This document shows positions 1 through 7,788 of a DNA stretch of 64,000 nt, one piece after another. Numbering within the stretch: the stretch's first letter is position 1; the number at the start of each line of letters is the position of its first letter. This DNA comes from JBIYSM02 sp044759095 (GTDB taxonomy: Bacteria; Bacillota; Bacilli; Brevibacillales; Brevibacillaceae). Under the pieces are notes generated by a model. That model did no database searches, was not told the origin of the DNA, and was given only the letters and a program-made list of their open reading frames with translations. The stretch is from positions 11,279-75,278 of the forward strand of contig NZ_JBIYSM020000019.1 of the NCBI RefSeq assembly GCF_044759095.2, read 5' to 3'. A program made the translations under genes and the position numbers.

Positions 1-443
1 TGCTTTTGCCCACCTGAAAGGGTAGCCGGCCATTCTTTTTTAAACGGAAGCAAGCCGACAGCATCTAATACTTGCTCTGCCTTTTGCTCCCAATTCCCTT
101 TTAAACCTAAGCCAACATTTTGAATTACTTTTTTCCACGGCAACAGTCGTGAATCTTGATACATCATGGTCGCCTTTGATTTTGATTCCTTTACAGGCAC
201 TCCATCAAATAATAAATCACCGTCCGTTGGCGTATCTAACCCGGCAATAAGACGCAGCAGTGTACTTTTACCGCTGCCGCTCTTTCCTACGATGGCAACA
301 AATTCACCCGCTTCAATATTTAGTTGGACCCCTTTTAACACTTCTTTGTCACCAAATGTTTTACTGACATTGTTTACTTTGATATGAATCGCATTTTTCT
401 TATCTGCTTCTTCTTTTTGCCTGTCTAAAGCTAATGCTCTCAT
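1..443 (-). CDS. ssuB: Sulfonate/nitrate-type ABC transporter ATP-binding protein, 3' end cut by window edge
   Basis: The visible 147 codons are the N-terminal half of an ABC ATPase that would energise uptake of sulfonate, taurine or nitrate-like solutes. The Walker A motif GKSGSGKST is near residue 50, the Q-loop region reads MMYQDSRLLPW, and the window edge cuts the gene in the LSGGQ signature. The start is ATG at 443 with AAGGAGG about 8 bases upstream. It lies 12 bp after the permease gene and is the last visible gene of a binding protein-permease-ATPase operon read leftwards. The DSRLLPW stretch is typical of the SsuB/TauB/NrtD group; the exact substrate cannot be told. Confidence 0.85.
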   Translation of the reverse strand, partial: MRALALDRQKEEADKKNAIHIKVNNVSKTFGDKEVLKGVQLNIEAGEFVAIVGKSGSGKSTLLRLIAGLDTPTDGDLLFDGVPVKESKSKATMMYQDSRLLPWKKVIQNVGLGLKGNWEQKAEQVLDAVGLLPFKKEWPATLSGGQK

Positions 444-455
444 CCTTCTTCCTCC

Positions 456-1229
456 TTATGCTTGACGGCTATAGTTCGGATGCCAACGGAGTGCGCGACG
501 TTCTCCCCATCGCGCCAACAAATCAGCCAATTTACCAAACAATGCATAGAGAAGGATGGTGATGATAATAATATCCGTTTGCATAAATTCACGCGCATTC
601 ATTGCTAAATAGCCGACGCCTTCGTTTGTTGCAATTGTTTCAGCAACAATTAGCGTTAACCACATGACGCCAAGCGCATAGCGAATGCCAACGAAGATGG
701 ATGGTAGAGCTCCTGGTAATAAAATTTCTTTAAACAACTGCCATCCTTTTAATCCATACATTTTTCCCATTTCAATATAACCCGGATCGACCGTACGGAT
801 GCCGTGAAACGTGTTGATGTATATCGGAAACATCACACCTAATGCAACAAGAAAAATCTTCGCACCTTCGTCAATTCCAAACCATACGATGACCAGCGGC
901 ACGAGCGCTAAATGGGGAATGTTGCGAATCATTTGAATCGTGGTATCAAGCAATCGAAACGATGCGTTTGATAATCCGTTCACCATCCCTAAAATAAAAC
1001 CGATTCCTCCGCCAATCACCGTTCCAATAAAAGCACGGCTAAGACTCGCTTGCATATGATAAGCAAGCTCCCCAGTCACAATAAGTCCCCAAGTAGACGA
1101 TAACACCGTCGTTGGTGATGGAAACAGTTTTGTTGAAATCAGTTCAAGCGACGAGCTTATTTGCCAGCTAACAAGGAGAAGAAGGGGAAGAAGCCAGGGT
1201 AATGTTTGCTGTATAAATTTCTTTCTCAC
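456..1229 (-). CDS. ssuC: ABC transporter permease, sulfonate/nitrate family
   Basis: This is the membrane subunit of the ABC importer (257 aa, about six hydrophobic segments). A cytoplasmic EAA loop around residues 150-180 (KEILLPGALPSI) is the contact with the ATPase, and the whole fits the SsuC/TauC/NrtB permease family in length and layout. The start is GTG at 1229 with AAGGGGG nine bases upstream. It sits 19 bp after the binding-protein gene and 12 bp before the ATPase gene, so the three are one transcript. The substrate is inferred only from family resemblance. Confidence 0.88.
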   Translation of the reverse strand: MRKKFIQQTLPWLLPLLLLVSWQISSSLELISTKLFPSPTTVLSSTWGLIVTGELAYHMQASLSRAFIGTVIGGGIGFILGMVNGLSNASFRLLDTTIQMIRNIPHLALVPLVIVWFGIDEGAKIFLVALGVMFPIYINTFHGIRTVDPGYIEMGKMYGLKGWQLFKEILLPGALPSIFVGIRYALGVMWLTLIVAETIATNEGVGYLAMNAREFMQTDIIIITILLYALFGKLADLLARWGERRALRWHPNYSRQA

Positions 1230-1248
1230 TTTGCTTTGCCCCCTTACG

Positions 1249-2256
1249 TTACTTTAAAAGCTCTGGCGTCCACTTTGCATCGATTGGCATATCTTTTGAA
1301 ACATCAACTTTTTTTGGAATTAAGCCGATGCGATAATAGACATCCGCTTGCTCCTGTTGTGCTTGAATGACCTCTTTTGATATTTTTTCAACTCCATATG
1401 TGCGGCGCTCAATTGCTCTGGCAATCACTTTTTGATCAATGCCAAGCATCTCTGATAACAGCTTCACGACTTCAGGTTTATGGTCGTTTGCCCATTTGTC
1501 CGATTGATTTGTTGCTTCTAAAATGATTTTGACTAACTCTGGATGTTCCTTTGCAAAATGAACATTCGCAAAGTAAAACGTCCGATTCGGATAATGGTAG
1601 TCAATACCTTCCGTTAATGTGATCGGATGCAAATCGGTTTCAACTCCGGCAAAAAAAGGATCCCATGAGGCAAGTGCATCAACTTCTTTTGTTTCAAATA
1701 CCGCGCGACCTTGCGAAGCATCCTTTACATATACCCACTCTACATCATTAACCGTTAAACCCGCCTTTTCTAAGGCCAGTACAGCCAAGTAGTGGTGATT
1801 TCCACCTTTAAGAGTAGCGATTTTTTTTCCTTTTAAATCTTTTATTGTTTTCATGCCTGAATCCCTTAGCACCATTACGCCTACTCCTTCTGGATTAGGC
1901 AGGTCGGCACCAACGTAAACAAGCGGCTTATCACTTGCTTGCGCAAAGATACCAGGGCCATCTGCCGCATGACCGTAATCAATGCTTCCGGAAAACAACG
2001 CCTCCAATAAAGGCGCACCGGTAGCAAATACTTTCCACTCCACCTTATACCCTTGCCCCTTCAAACTTTCTTCCAAGAAGCCGCTTTCTTTTAATATGTT
2101 CAACGTATTTCCTTTCTGATACCCAATTCGAATTACTTTTTCCTCTTTGTTCGCACCGTTAGCCTGTTGATTATCTGCTGTACCGCATCCTGCCAGCACA
2201 AACATGAGAACAACGCAAGCAACTATCCATTGTGCCATGATTTTATTGTATTTCAT
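1249..2256 (-). CDS. ssuA: Substrate-binding lipoprotein, aliphatic sulfonate-type
   Basis: This 335-aa extracytoplasmic solute-binding protein delivers substrate to the permease encoded downstream. The N-terminus carries a lipoprotein signal peptide with lipobox LAGC (Cys about residue 24), followed by a linker rich in N, Q and K. The mature part has the two-lobed NMT1/SsuA layout, including the IRIGYQKG opening, a GSIDYG segment and LKGKKIATLKGG. ATG at 2256 follows AGGAGTGAAAGGAA. It is the first gene of the ssuA-ssuC-ssuB operon. A VOC-fold gene lies 86 bp upstream in the same direction and may belong to the same transcript. Sulfonate is the family guess; other organosulfur or nitrogen compounds are possible. 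Confidence 0.86.
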   Translation of the reverse strand: MKYNKIMAQWIVACVVLMFVLAGCGTADNQQANGANKEEKVIRIGYQKGNTLNILKESGFLEESLKGQGYKVEWKVFATGAPLLEALFSGSIDYGHAADGPGIFAQASDKPLVYVGADLPNPEGVGVMVLRDSGMKTIKDLKGKKIATLKGGNHHYLAVLALEKAGLTVNDVEWVYVKDASQGRAVFETKEVDALASWDPFFAGVETDLHPITLTEGIDYHYPNRTFYFANVHFAKEHPELVKIILEATNQSDKWANDHKPEVVKLLSEMLGIDQKVIARAIERRTYGVEKISKEVIQAQQEQADVYYRIGLIPKKVDVSKDMPIDAKWTPELLK

Positions 2257-2341
2257 TTCCTTTCACTCCTGCTTATTTCTGATTAACTATATTGAAATAC
2301 TATGAATTATTTGTATGTCGAAACCAGGCAACATTGAGCTC

Positions 2342-3154
2342 TTACCCAATAAAACGATAAATACTGCCCAGCAGATGTTTGTCTCCTTTTTCCGAACTCC
2401 CTGATAACCCGACCAGGAAAGGTCGTTCTCCACGCGTTGCAAGGACCTCTGAAACGATCCCGCCGTCGATTGGACTGCTAAACACTAAATTCCCCCCAGG
2501 AAGTTGAAGCGTTTGGCACACTGCCTGTAGGGATTCGTCAACAAATTCATCTCCGCGTTTCAAGCCAAGCCACTTCGACCAGTTGTCTACCGTCGTATTC
2601 AAATCTTTAACTGCAAAAGCGACATAGGATAACGATACATCGCCGGCCGGATGCGGAGCGATCACTTTCCGATCTTTCAAATCATTTCTTCGTTCTTCAT
2701 CGTTTTCTTCCCATTGGATAAAAAATGGTAATGGCAATTCTTGATCCTTATGCCCAACGTACAGCAACTTCCAATGAATGACGCTTCCATCGGGTCTTCT
2801 TCGGCTAAGTGGAACAGGGCCGTTTACCGTCAACCCCTGTTTGAGAAAGTGTTCAGCAACCTTTTCCAGTTGATTCGTCCGTATGGCAATCCGCGAAAAT
2901 CCTTCGGTATATGAGTCTTTCACAATGGTTTCAATTAAACTATGTTCGATACTCTGGCGTTCCTCCACTATCTGTTTATCATACACACCCAAAAACTCAA
3001 TATAACTTAAATCGAAATAACTAAGTACATTGTAGGTGCCCCTGTTTTCATGGACGCCACCTTCTACTGCATAAATGCCATTTTTTCGTAAAAGCTTTAT
3101 GGCTTCCTGCGGATCATTGACGAAGTGTACAAGATGGTCAAAACGAAAACTCAT
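2342..3154 (-). CDS. VOC/glyoxalase-like domain protein
   Basis: This 270-aa protein matches the two-module glyoxalase-like (VOC superfamily) pattern. It opens with FRFDHLVHFVNDP, the first beta strand of such domains, and has a second module around residues 175-250 (LSYVAFAVKDLNTTVDNWSKWLGL). VOC proteins are metal-dependent isomerases, dioxygenases or resistance proteins; the His in DHLVHF is a possible metal ligand, but I cannot assign a reaction. ATG at 3154 follows GGGGGAGAATGT. Being just upstream of the sulfonate-type transporter on the same strand, it may process the imported compound. That link is inference. Confidence 0.72.
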   Translation of the reverse strand: MSFRFDHLVHFVNDPQEAIKLLRKNGIYAVEGGVHENRGTYNVLSYFDLSYIEFLGVYDKQIVEERQSIEHSLIETIVKDSYTEGFSRIAIRTNQLEKVAEHFLKQGLTVNGPVPLSRRRPDGSVIHWKLLYVGHKDQELPLPFFIQWEENDEERRNDLKDRKVIAPHPAGDVSLSYVAFAVKDLNTTVDNWSKWLGLKRGDEFVDESLQAVCQTLQLPGGNLVFSSPIDGGIVSEVLATRGERPFLVGLSGSSEKGDKHLLGSIYRFIG

Positions 3155-3288
3155 ACATTCTCCCCCTTGGATTCAGAATTGTTAACTCATGCAGTTGGCT
3201 GATCTGTTAATTCATACTAAATAGGTCGGATTAATTTGAATTATTTACATTTTAACCTGCAATAAAATAATGTCAAGAAATAATTATT

Positions 3289-3545
3289 CTATTCCAAGTT
3301 GCCTAGTTTTTCTTCTACATATTTCGTAACCAACTGTCCAAATGCATGGACCCCTTTTTTCAACTCGTCTTCACTCAACAAGGAATAACTGAGTCGAAGA
3401 TGATGGGATTCAGGGTCATATGGATAACATGCCGACCCTGGCAGAAAGGTAATCGAGTGTTTTTGCAGCTCAAGCAATAACTCATCGGTGTTGATCTGCT
3501 TTGGGAATGTCAGCCATAAAACCCAAATAACCCAGCCGACTTAAG
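3289..3545 (-). pseudogene. C-terminal fragment of a PLP-dependent aminotransferase (MocR/LysN-like)
   Basis: The frame reads WLTFPKQINTDELLLEL, then FLPGSACYP and LRLSYSLLSEDELKKG, which is the last fifth of fold-type I aminotransferases such as 2-aminoadipate aminotransferase or the MocR catalytic domain. Only about 85 codons remain: a TAA stop lies directly before the fragment, and the first three quarters, including the PLP lysine, are absent. It is joined almost base to base to the truncated NmrA-like fragment on its right, so one deletion probably removed the end of one gene and the start of the other. Confidence 0.75.
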
Positions 3546-3734
3546 CTAGGCTGATTCCGGTTCCAGATAATCTCCTTGACGAACTTCCACTCCGAGATCA
3601 GCAAGAGCAGAGGCTTTTTCCACATGACGGACGATTGCTATGATCTGACTTGCGGGTACTTTCTTGAGCAGGTGTTGAATCACAAGACCTCCAAGCTGGC
3701 CTGTAGCACCTGTAACAGCAATGGTCATGGACAT
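3546..3734 (-). pseudogene. N-terminal fragment of an NmrA-like NAD(P)-binding protein
   Basis: The 62 codons encode the dinucleotide-binding opening of an atypical short-chain dehydrogenase (TGATGQLGG at residues 8-16, then IIAIVRHVEKA and QGDYLEPES). Relatives such as QorB-like quinone reductases or YwnB run to 200-290 aa; here a TAG stop comes straight after the first Rossmann repeat. An Rrf2 regulator follows upstream, as in the B. subtilis ywnA-ywnB pair, and a 17-bp palindrome lies in its promoter region. The gene therefore looks like a regulated target that lost most of its body. Confidence 0.75.
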
Positions 3735-3772
3735 TTCCTTCCCTTCTTCTGATCAATTCAAGACAGCTAAAT

Positions 3773-3789
3773 GTAACCATATTAGTTAC
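3773..3789. promoter_or_regulatory. Probable Rrf2-family operator, copy 1
   Basis: The 17-bp palindrome GTAACCATATTAGTTAC has perfect 5-bp arms, GTAAC and GTTAC, around a 7-bp spacer. It lies about 40 bp upstream of the NmrA-like fragment. The same arms and spacing occur upstream of the adjacent Rrf2 regulator gene, so this is likely the regulator's binding site. Confidence 0.7.
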
Positions 3790-3807
3790 AACGCACTTGA
3801 AAAAAAA

Positions 3808-4248
3808 TCAGCTCTTGCTTGAGCCAATTTTCTCACCAAGTTCACTCACCAACTGCTTCATCGTGACTTGAGCCAATACATGTTCCATTGCGGACTGGGC
3901 TTGAAGCAAAGTGGATCGAAAAACAGCTTCGATATTAGCGCCAACAGGACAATCCGGATTGGGATGGTCATGGAAATGAAAAAGATCACCTTTCTCGACG
4001 ACTTCAACGGCTCTATACACGTCTAGCAGCGTAATTTGATCCAATTCTTTCCTCAGGGATGCTCCGCCCGTTCCAGCTCGTACGTTTACCAATCCAGCCT
4101 TTTTTAGCTTGCCCATGATTCTACGGATCACCACCGGGTTGGTCTGTACACTTTCCGCTATGAAATCCGATGTGCACGGTGATGTACTTAGTGCTAACAA
4201 AGATAAGATGTGAACGGCGATGGAAAATCGACTGCTGATTTTTTTCAT
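3808..4248 (-). CDS. Rrf2 family transcriptional regulator (YwnA-like)
   Basis: This is a small winged-helix DNA-binding repressor. The N-terminus (RFSIAVHILSLLAL) and the recognition region (NPVVIRRIMGKLKKAGLV, about residues 37-54) are typical of Rrf2 proteins. One Cys (NPDCPVG, about residue 102) sits where Fe-S or redox-sensing members carry ligands, but the usual three-Cys cluster is absent, so it resembles the YwnA/CymR side of the family. ATG at 4248 is preferred over an upstream GTG because GAGGG lies 7 bases before it. Matching 17-bp palindromes precede this gene and the truncated NmrA-like gene, which suggests autoregulation plus control of that former target. Confidence 0.85.
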   Translation of the reverse strand: MKKISSRFSIAVHILSLLALSTSPCTSDFIAESVQTNPVVIRRIMGKLKKAGLVNVRAGTGGASLRKELDQITLLDVYRAVEVVEKGDLFHFHDHPNPDCPVGANIEAVFRSTLLQAQSAMEHVLAQVTMKQLVSELGEKIGSSKS

Positions 4249-4266
4249 GTGCTTCACCCTCTTGGT

Positions 4267-4283
4267 GTAACTATTATAGTTAC
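4267..4283. promoter_or_regulatory. Probable Rrf2-family operator, copy 2 (autoregulatory)
   Basis: GTAACTATTATAGTTAC is a 17-bp palindrome about 20 bp upstream of the Rrf2 start codon. It shares arms and spacing with the copy at 3773-3789, and its spacer is itself nearly symmetric. Confidence 0.7.
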
Positions 4284-4297
4284 AATCAAAACGAAAG

Positions 4298-5623
4298 TCA
4301 AATATGGAGAGTGGAACGATTTAACTCATCGGCGGAAGATGCCGCCTTGGAAGTTGCCTCTCCAATTTCATTGATAACCTGGGCCAGCAGACGCATATCC
4401 CTCTCCACTTTCTGAATATCGTGGATGCTGTGTTCCAGGGATTCCATGATTTCATCGAACGTTTGACGTGTGGCAGCCGACTCCACTTTCCCATTCTCCA
4501 CCAGCTTGTTGACTTGTTGAATGGAGTAAACGACCACTTCACTGTAATAGGACGACTGCGCAATCAAATGGTTGATTTGATCGACGGACTTCCTGGTTTC
4601 TTCCGCTAATTTTCGCACCTCATCCGCAACCACCGCAAAACCGCGCCCGTGTTCACCTGCTCGTGCCGCTTCGATCGCTGCATTCAACGCCAAGAGGTTG
4701 GTTTGATTGGCAATTTGCTTCACCATGACCACAATGTCCTTGATCTGCTCGGAGGAATCGTTGAGACTTTGCACGATTCCTTCCATGTTTCTTGTGCTGT
4801 CGTAAATGGAAGCAATCCGCGACTCCAACTCTTGAATTCGTTGCTGCCCCATTTGAGCTAATTCTTGGGTTTCTTTCGTGCGGGCAGATGTTTGCTGGGC
4901 AAAATCATTCACCTCATCAGTTTTTCGGACGACCTGCTCCACCGACGCACTGGTTTGCTGGGTTAGGGCGGCTAACTCCAGCGCTGTGGCAGCAATCCGT
5001 TCTTTTAATTCTGTTTTGACTTGCTCGTAATAACTTTGTTTCTGGTTTAGATTTTCTTTTTCATAAGCATCTAACACCAATTGCTGCTCAAAGTTAAAGA
5101 TTTTCGCAATCACTTTGGTTGTAAGGTGAATATCTTCTTTATGATCGATTTGCTCATGTAAGAGATCGATGAGGGCGTCCTGCAAATTTTGAAAGGCTCC
5201 AATATACCATTTTGGATCCAAACCGATTCTCATATGAGTTTCAGCGACCTTTCTCCGCTTCTGGACAAATGAGGCATCCATCTTGCCGTTAAACATTTCA
5301 AGCAGATGGATACGAAGTGTCTGGCGCAAGCGATCGACCGTACTGTGACTTTGCACAATATGCTTCAACCGGTCAACATTCAGGATGGTTTGGTAGAAGG
5401 TTGAGACAATCTTTTCAATGTGTTGATCGACCAAAGGGCGAATATGCGCGATGATCTTCAGTTCCTCTTCCGATAACCCGATCATTTTCATTTGGTTTTG
5501 TAACTCTTCATTTTGAATATGCAGGGTAACCTGCTCGAATTTGGACTGCTCCACCATGCTTGAATGTTTCTCTGGTTTTTTTCCAAATAGCGCAGCCATA
5601 GCGGAAAACGGGCATTTCGACAT
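4298..5623 (-). CDS. hemAT: HemAT-like globin-coupled methyl-accepting chemotaxis protein
   Basis: This soluble aerotaxis receptor (441 aa) has an N-terminal sensor globin (about residues 25-185) and a C-terminal MCP signalling domain. The predicted proximal haem ligand is His130 in AETHMRIGLDPKWY, the classic globin-coupled-sensor motif. The conserved hairpin tip (IEAARAGEHGRGFAVVADEVRKL in the family) is intact, and there are no membrane segments. O2 binding should modulate CheA. The start is ATG at 5623, with GGAAGGAAG upstream; an upstream TTG in frame has no better site. It is the last gene of a four-gene operon with a STAS protein (28 bp gap) and two c-di-GMP proteins, which links oxygen sensing to c-di-GMP or a partner-switch pathway. 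Confidence 0.9.
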   Translation of the reverse strand: MSKCPFSAMAALFGKKPEKHSSMVEQSKFEQVTLHIQNEELQNQMKMIGLSEEELKIIAHIRPLVDQHIEKIVSTFYQTILNVDRLKHIVQSHSTVDRLRQTLRIHLLEMFNGKMDASFVQKRRKVAETHMRIGLDPKWYIGAFQNLQDALIDLLHEQIDHKEDIHLTTKVIAKIFNFEQQLVLDAYEKENLNQKQSYYEQVKTELKERIAATALELAALTQQTSASVEQVVRKTDEVNDFAQQTSARTKETQELAQMGQQRIQELESRIASIYDSTRNMEGIVQSLNDSSEQIKDIVVMVKQIANQTNLLALNAAIEAARAGEHGRGFAVVADEVRKLAEETRKSVDQINHLIAQSSYYSEVVVYSIQQVNKLVENGKVESAATRQTFDEIMESLEHSIHDIQKVERDMRLLAQVINEIGEATSKAASSADELNRSTLHI

Positions 5624-5651
5624 AGAAATAACTTCCTTCCCAAGATTCAAT

Positions 5652-5954
5652 TCATTCGATCTTTAATAATTTTGTTAATCCTGTTACCTCAAACCATTCC
5701 TTCAAACTGCCTGTAAGCCCTGTGATCACGACTTCCCCCCCTTTTGGCTGAACACGATTATGGATCGATACTAATAGGCCCAATCCTGAGCTATCAATGC
5801 GATGAACATTCCGCATGTCCACATGAAACGTTTTATAGCCTTCCTCTATAAAATGAATCAGTTCTTCACGCATAAAAGTTGATTCCTCTACAGTGATCTC
5901 ACCCGTCATCACAACGGAAATCTGGTCATCCGATGTATAAATTTGATAGAACAC
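5652..5954 (-). CDS. STAS-domain anti-sigma factor antagonist-like protein
   Basis: This is a 100-aa single STAS domain of the SpoIIAA/RsbV type. The signature DSSGLGLLVSIHNR (about residues 54-67) contains the serine that a cognate kinase phosphorylates in partner-switching systems. No kinase or phosphatase partner is visible in the window. It is embedded between a PAS-GGDEF-EAL gene (22 bp gap) and the HemAT-like receptor gene, so it may relay signals within this cluster instead of controlling a sigma factor. Confidence 0.87.
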   Translation of the reverse strand: MFYQIYTSDDQISVVMTGEITVEESTFMREELIHFIEEGYKTFHVDMRNVHRIDSSGLGLLVSIHNRVQPKGGEVVITGLTGSLKEWFEVTGLTKLLKIE

Positions 5955-5976
5955 GCCACACGAAACCTCCCCCTGT

Positions 5977-7758
5977 CTAATTTGTTATCTTTTGAGCCAG
6001 TATATGTTTTTCGAAATCTTCTTTCGAAAGCGGTTTTTCGAAAAAGTACCCTTGTCCCATATCACAATGAATTTGTTTTAGGAATGTTACCTGGTTGCCA
6101 TTTTCAATGCCTTCCGCAATCACGTTGAGACGCAGTGAATGAGCCATGGTAATGATCGAGGAAACAATGGCCAAATCAGTCGAACTAGTCGAAATATTTT
6201 GGACAAAAGATTGATCGATCTTCAATCGGTGAATCGGAAATCGCCGTAAATAGCTTAGCGAAGAGTAACCGGTGCCAAAATCATCTAGTGATAATTGAAT
6301 GCCAAGTGATTTACATTCATGGAGTGTTTCTGCAGCTTTCTCCAAATTCCTGACGAAGACGCTTTCTGTTAATTCCAGCTCAAGGTGATTTGGGCTTAAA
6401 CCCGTTTCCTTGACGATACGGGTCACCATGTCTACAAAATCATTTTGCAGAAATTGAAAAGGAGAAATATTGACCGCTACACGCATTGGCGGATACCCCT
6501 TTTCCTGCCACATGATGTTTTGCCTGCACGCTTCCCATAAAACCCATTCGCCAATTGGTAAAATTAACCCGGTCTCTTCTGCCAATGGGATAAACCTGGA
6601 TGGAGGAATACATCCCATTTCAGGATGATTCCAACGAAGTAACGCTTCCATCCCTACAACTCTCCCTGTATGCAGTTGGAATTGAGGCTGAAAATACAGC
6701 TGGAATTCCTGGCGCATCACTGCTTTCCGCAGATTTGTCTCAAGTTTTAATCGCTCCGCAACTTTCGTGTTCATGGCATGGGTATAAAATTGATAAGTGT
6801 TCCCACCATTCTCCTTGGCTCTGTACATGGCAGCATCCGCGTGTTTTATCAATGTTTTTACATCTTTCCCGTCAATCGGGAAAATGCTGCTGCCCACGCT
6901 GACTCCAATAAACAGCTCGTGTCCACTCACATAAAAGGGTTCGGATAAAGAGTGAACAATCTTATGCGAAACCTCGGCAACGTCTTGTGTTGATTTTATA
7001 TTGGGGAGCAATACAATAAATTCATCCCCGCCTAAACGTGAAACGGTATCTGTTTTTCGCAAAATGCTGGAAAGCCGTTTTGCCACCTCTTGCAATATCA
7101 GATCTCCGACAGCATGTCCTAATGAATCATTAATCGGTTTAAAACGATCCAAATCAATAAAGATGACCGCAAAGGATTGCTGATAAAGAGCGGCGTGCTC
7201 CAACTCCAATAAAATGCGGTCCTCAAATAAAAAGCGGTTAGGCAATCCGGTTAGATTATCATGATAGGCCTGATGTATGATTTGTTCTTCAAAGCGCTTC
7301 CGTTCTGTTATGTCACGAAAGGTTGCGGAGTAAAAAACCGTTTTTCCTTTTTCGTCCTTGATCGATTGAATGGAGAGATGCTCCAGGTAATTCTCTCCAT
7401 TCTTGCGGCGATTCCAAATTTCCCCCGTCCAATAGCCGGATTCGTGAATCGAAGTCCACATGTCGACATAAAAATCTGCGCCATGACGACCTGAGCTTAA
7501 GATCTTGGGATTTTTGCCGATAATTTCTTCTTTTTGGTATCCCGTCAGTTTCGTAAATGCGGGATTAATCAGCAGGATGGTTCCCTTTCGATCGGTGACC
7601 ATGATGGCTTCACGTGCAGTCTCACACGCCAATGCTGCTAGCCGTAACGTATATTCGTTCCACATGTTTAGGCTATTCGTATGTTCATGGCGGACACCGG
7701 TTTGATAGTTAGCCAGCTCCTTAATAAGTTCTTTCGTACTTATCTCTCTGCTCCCCAT
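5977..7758 (-). CDS. PAS-GGDEF-EAL c-di-GMP turnover protein
   Basis: This 593-aa cytoplasmic protein has a PAS domain with PAC tail (about 45-155), a GGDEF domain (about 165-325) and an EAL domain (about 340-590). The cyclase motif GGDEF is intact, with an inhibitory RxxD site (RKTD) five residues before it. In the EAL part, EALLRW, NIS, LELTES, DDFGTGYSSL, KID, AEGIE and QGYFF are all present. Both diguanylate cyclase and phosphodiesterase activity are therefore possible, with the PAS domain as switch. ATG at 7758 follows AGGGGGAATCAT. It lies 30 bp after a second protein of the same design and 22 bp before the STAS gene. Confidence 0.92.
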   Translation of the reverse strand: MGSREISTKELIKELANYQTGVRHEHTNSLNMWNEYTLRLAALACETAREAIMVTDRKGTILLINPAFTKLTGYQKEEIIGKNPKILSSGRHGADFYVDMWTSIHESGYWTGEIWNRRKNGENYLEHLSIQSIKDEKGKTVFYSATFRDITERKRFEEQIIHQAYHDNLTGLPNRFLFEDRILLELEHAALYQQSFAVIFIDLDRFKPINDSLGHAVGDLILQEVAKRLSSILRKTDTVSRLGGDEFIVLLPNIKSTQDVAEVSHKIVHSLSEPFYVSGHELFIGVSVGSSIFPIDGKDVKTLIKHADAAMYRAKENGGNTYQFYTHAMNTKVAERLKLETNLRKAVMRQEFQLYFQPQFQLHTGRVVGMEALLRWNHPEMGCIPPSRFIPLAEETGLILPIGEWVLWEACRQNIMWQEKGYPPMRVAVNISPFQFLQNDFVDMVTRIVKETGLSPNHLELELTESVFVRNLEKAAETLHECKSLGIQLSLDDFGTGYSSLSYLRRFPIHRLKIDQSFVQNISTSSTDLAIVSSIITMAHSLRLNVIAEGIENGNQVTFLKQIHCDMGQGYFFEKPLSKEDFEKHILAQKITN

Positions 7759-7788
7759 ATGATTCCCCCTGATTCGCAGCCTTCCCCA

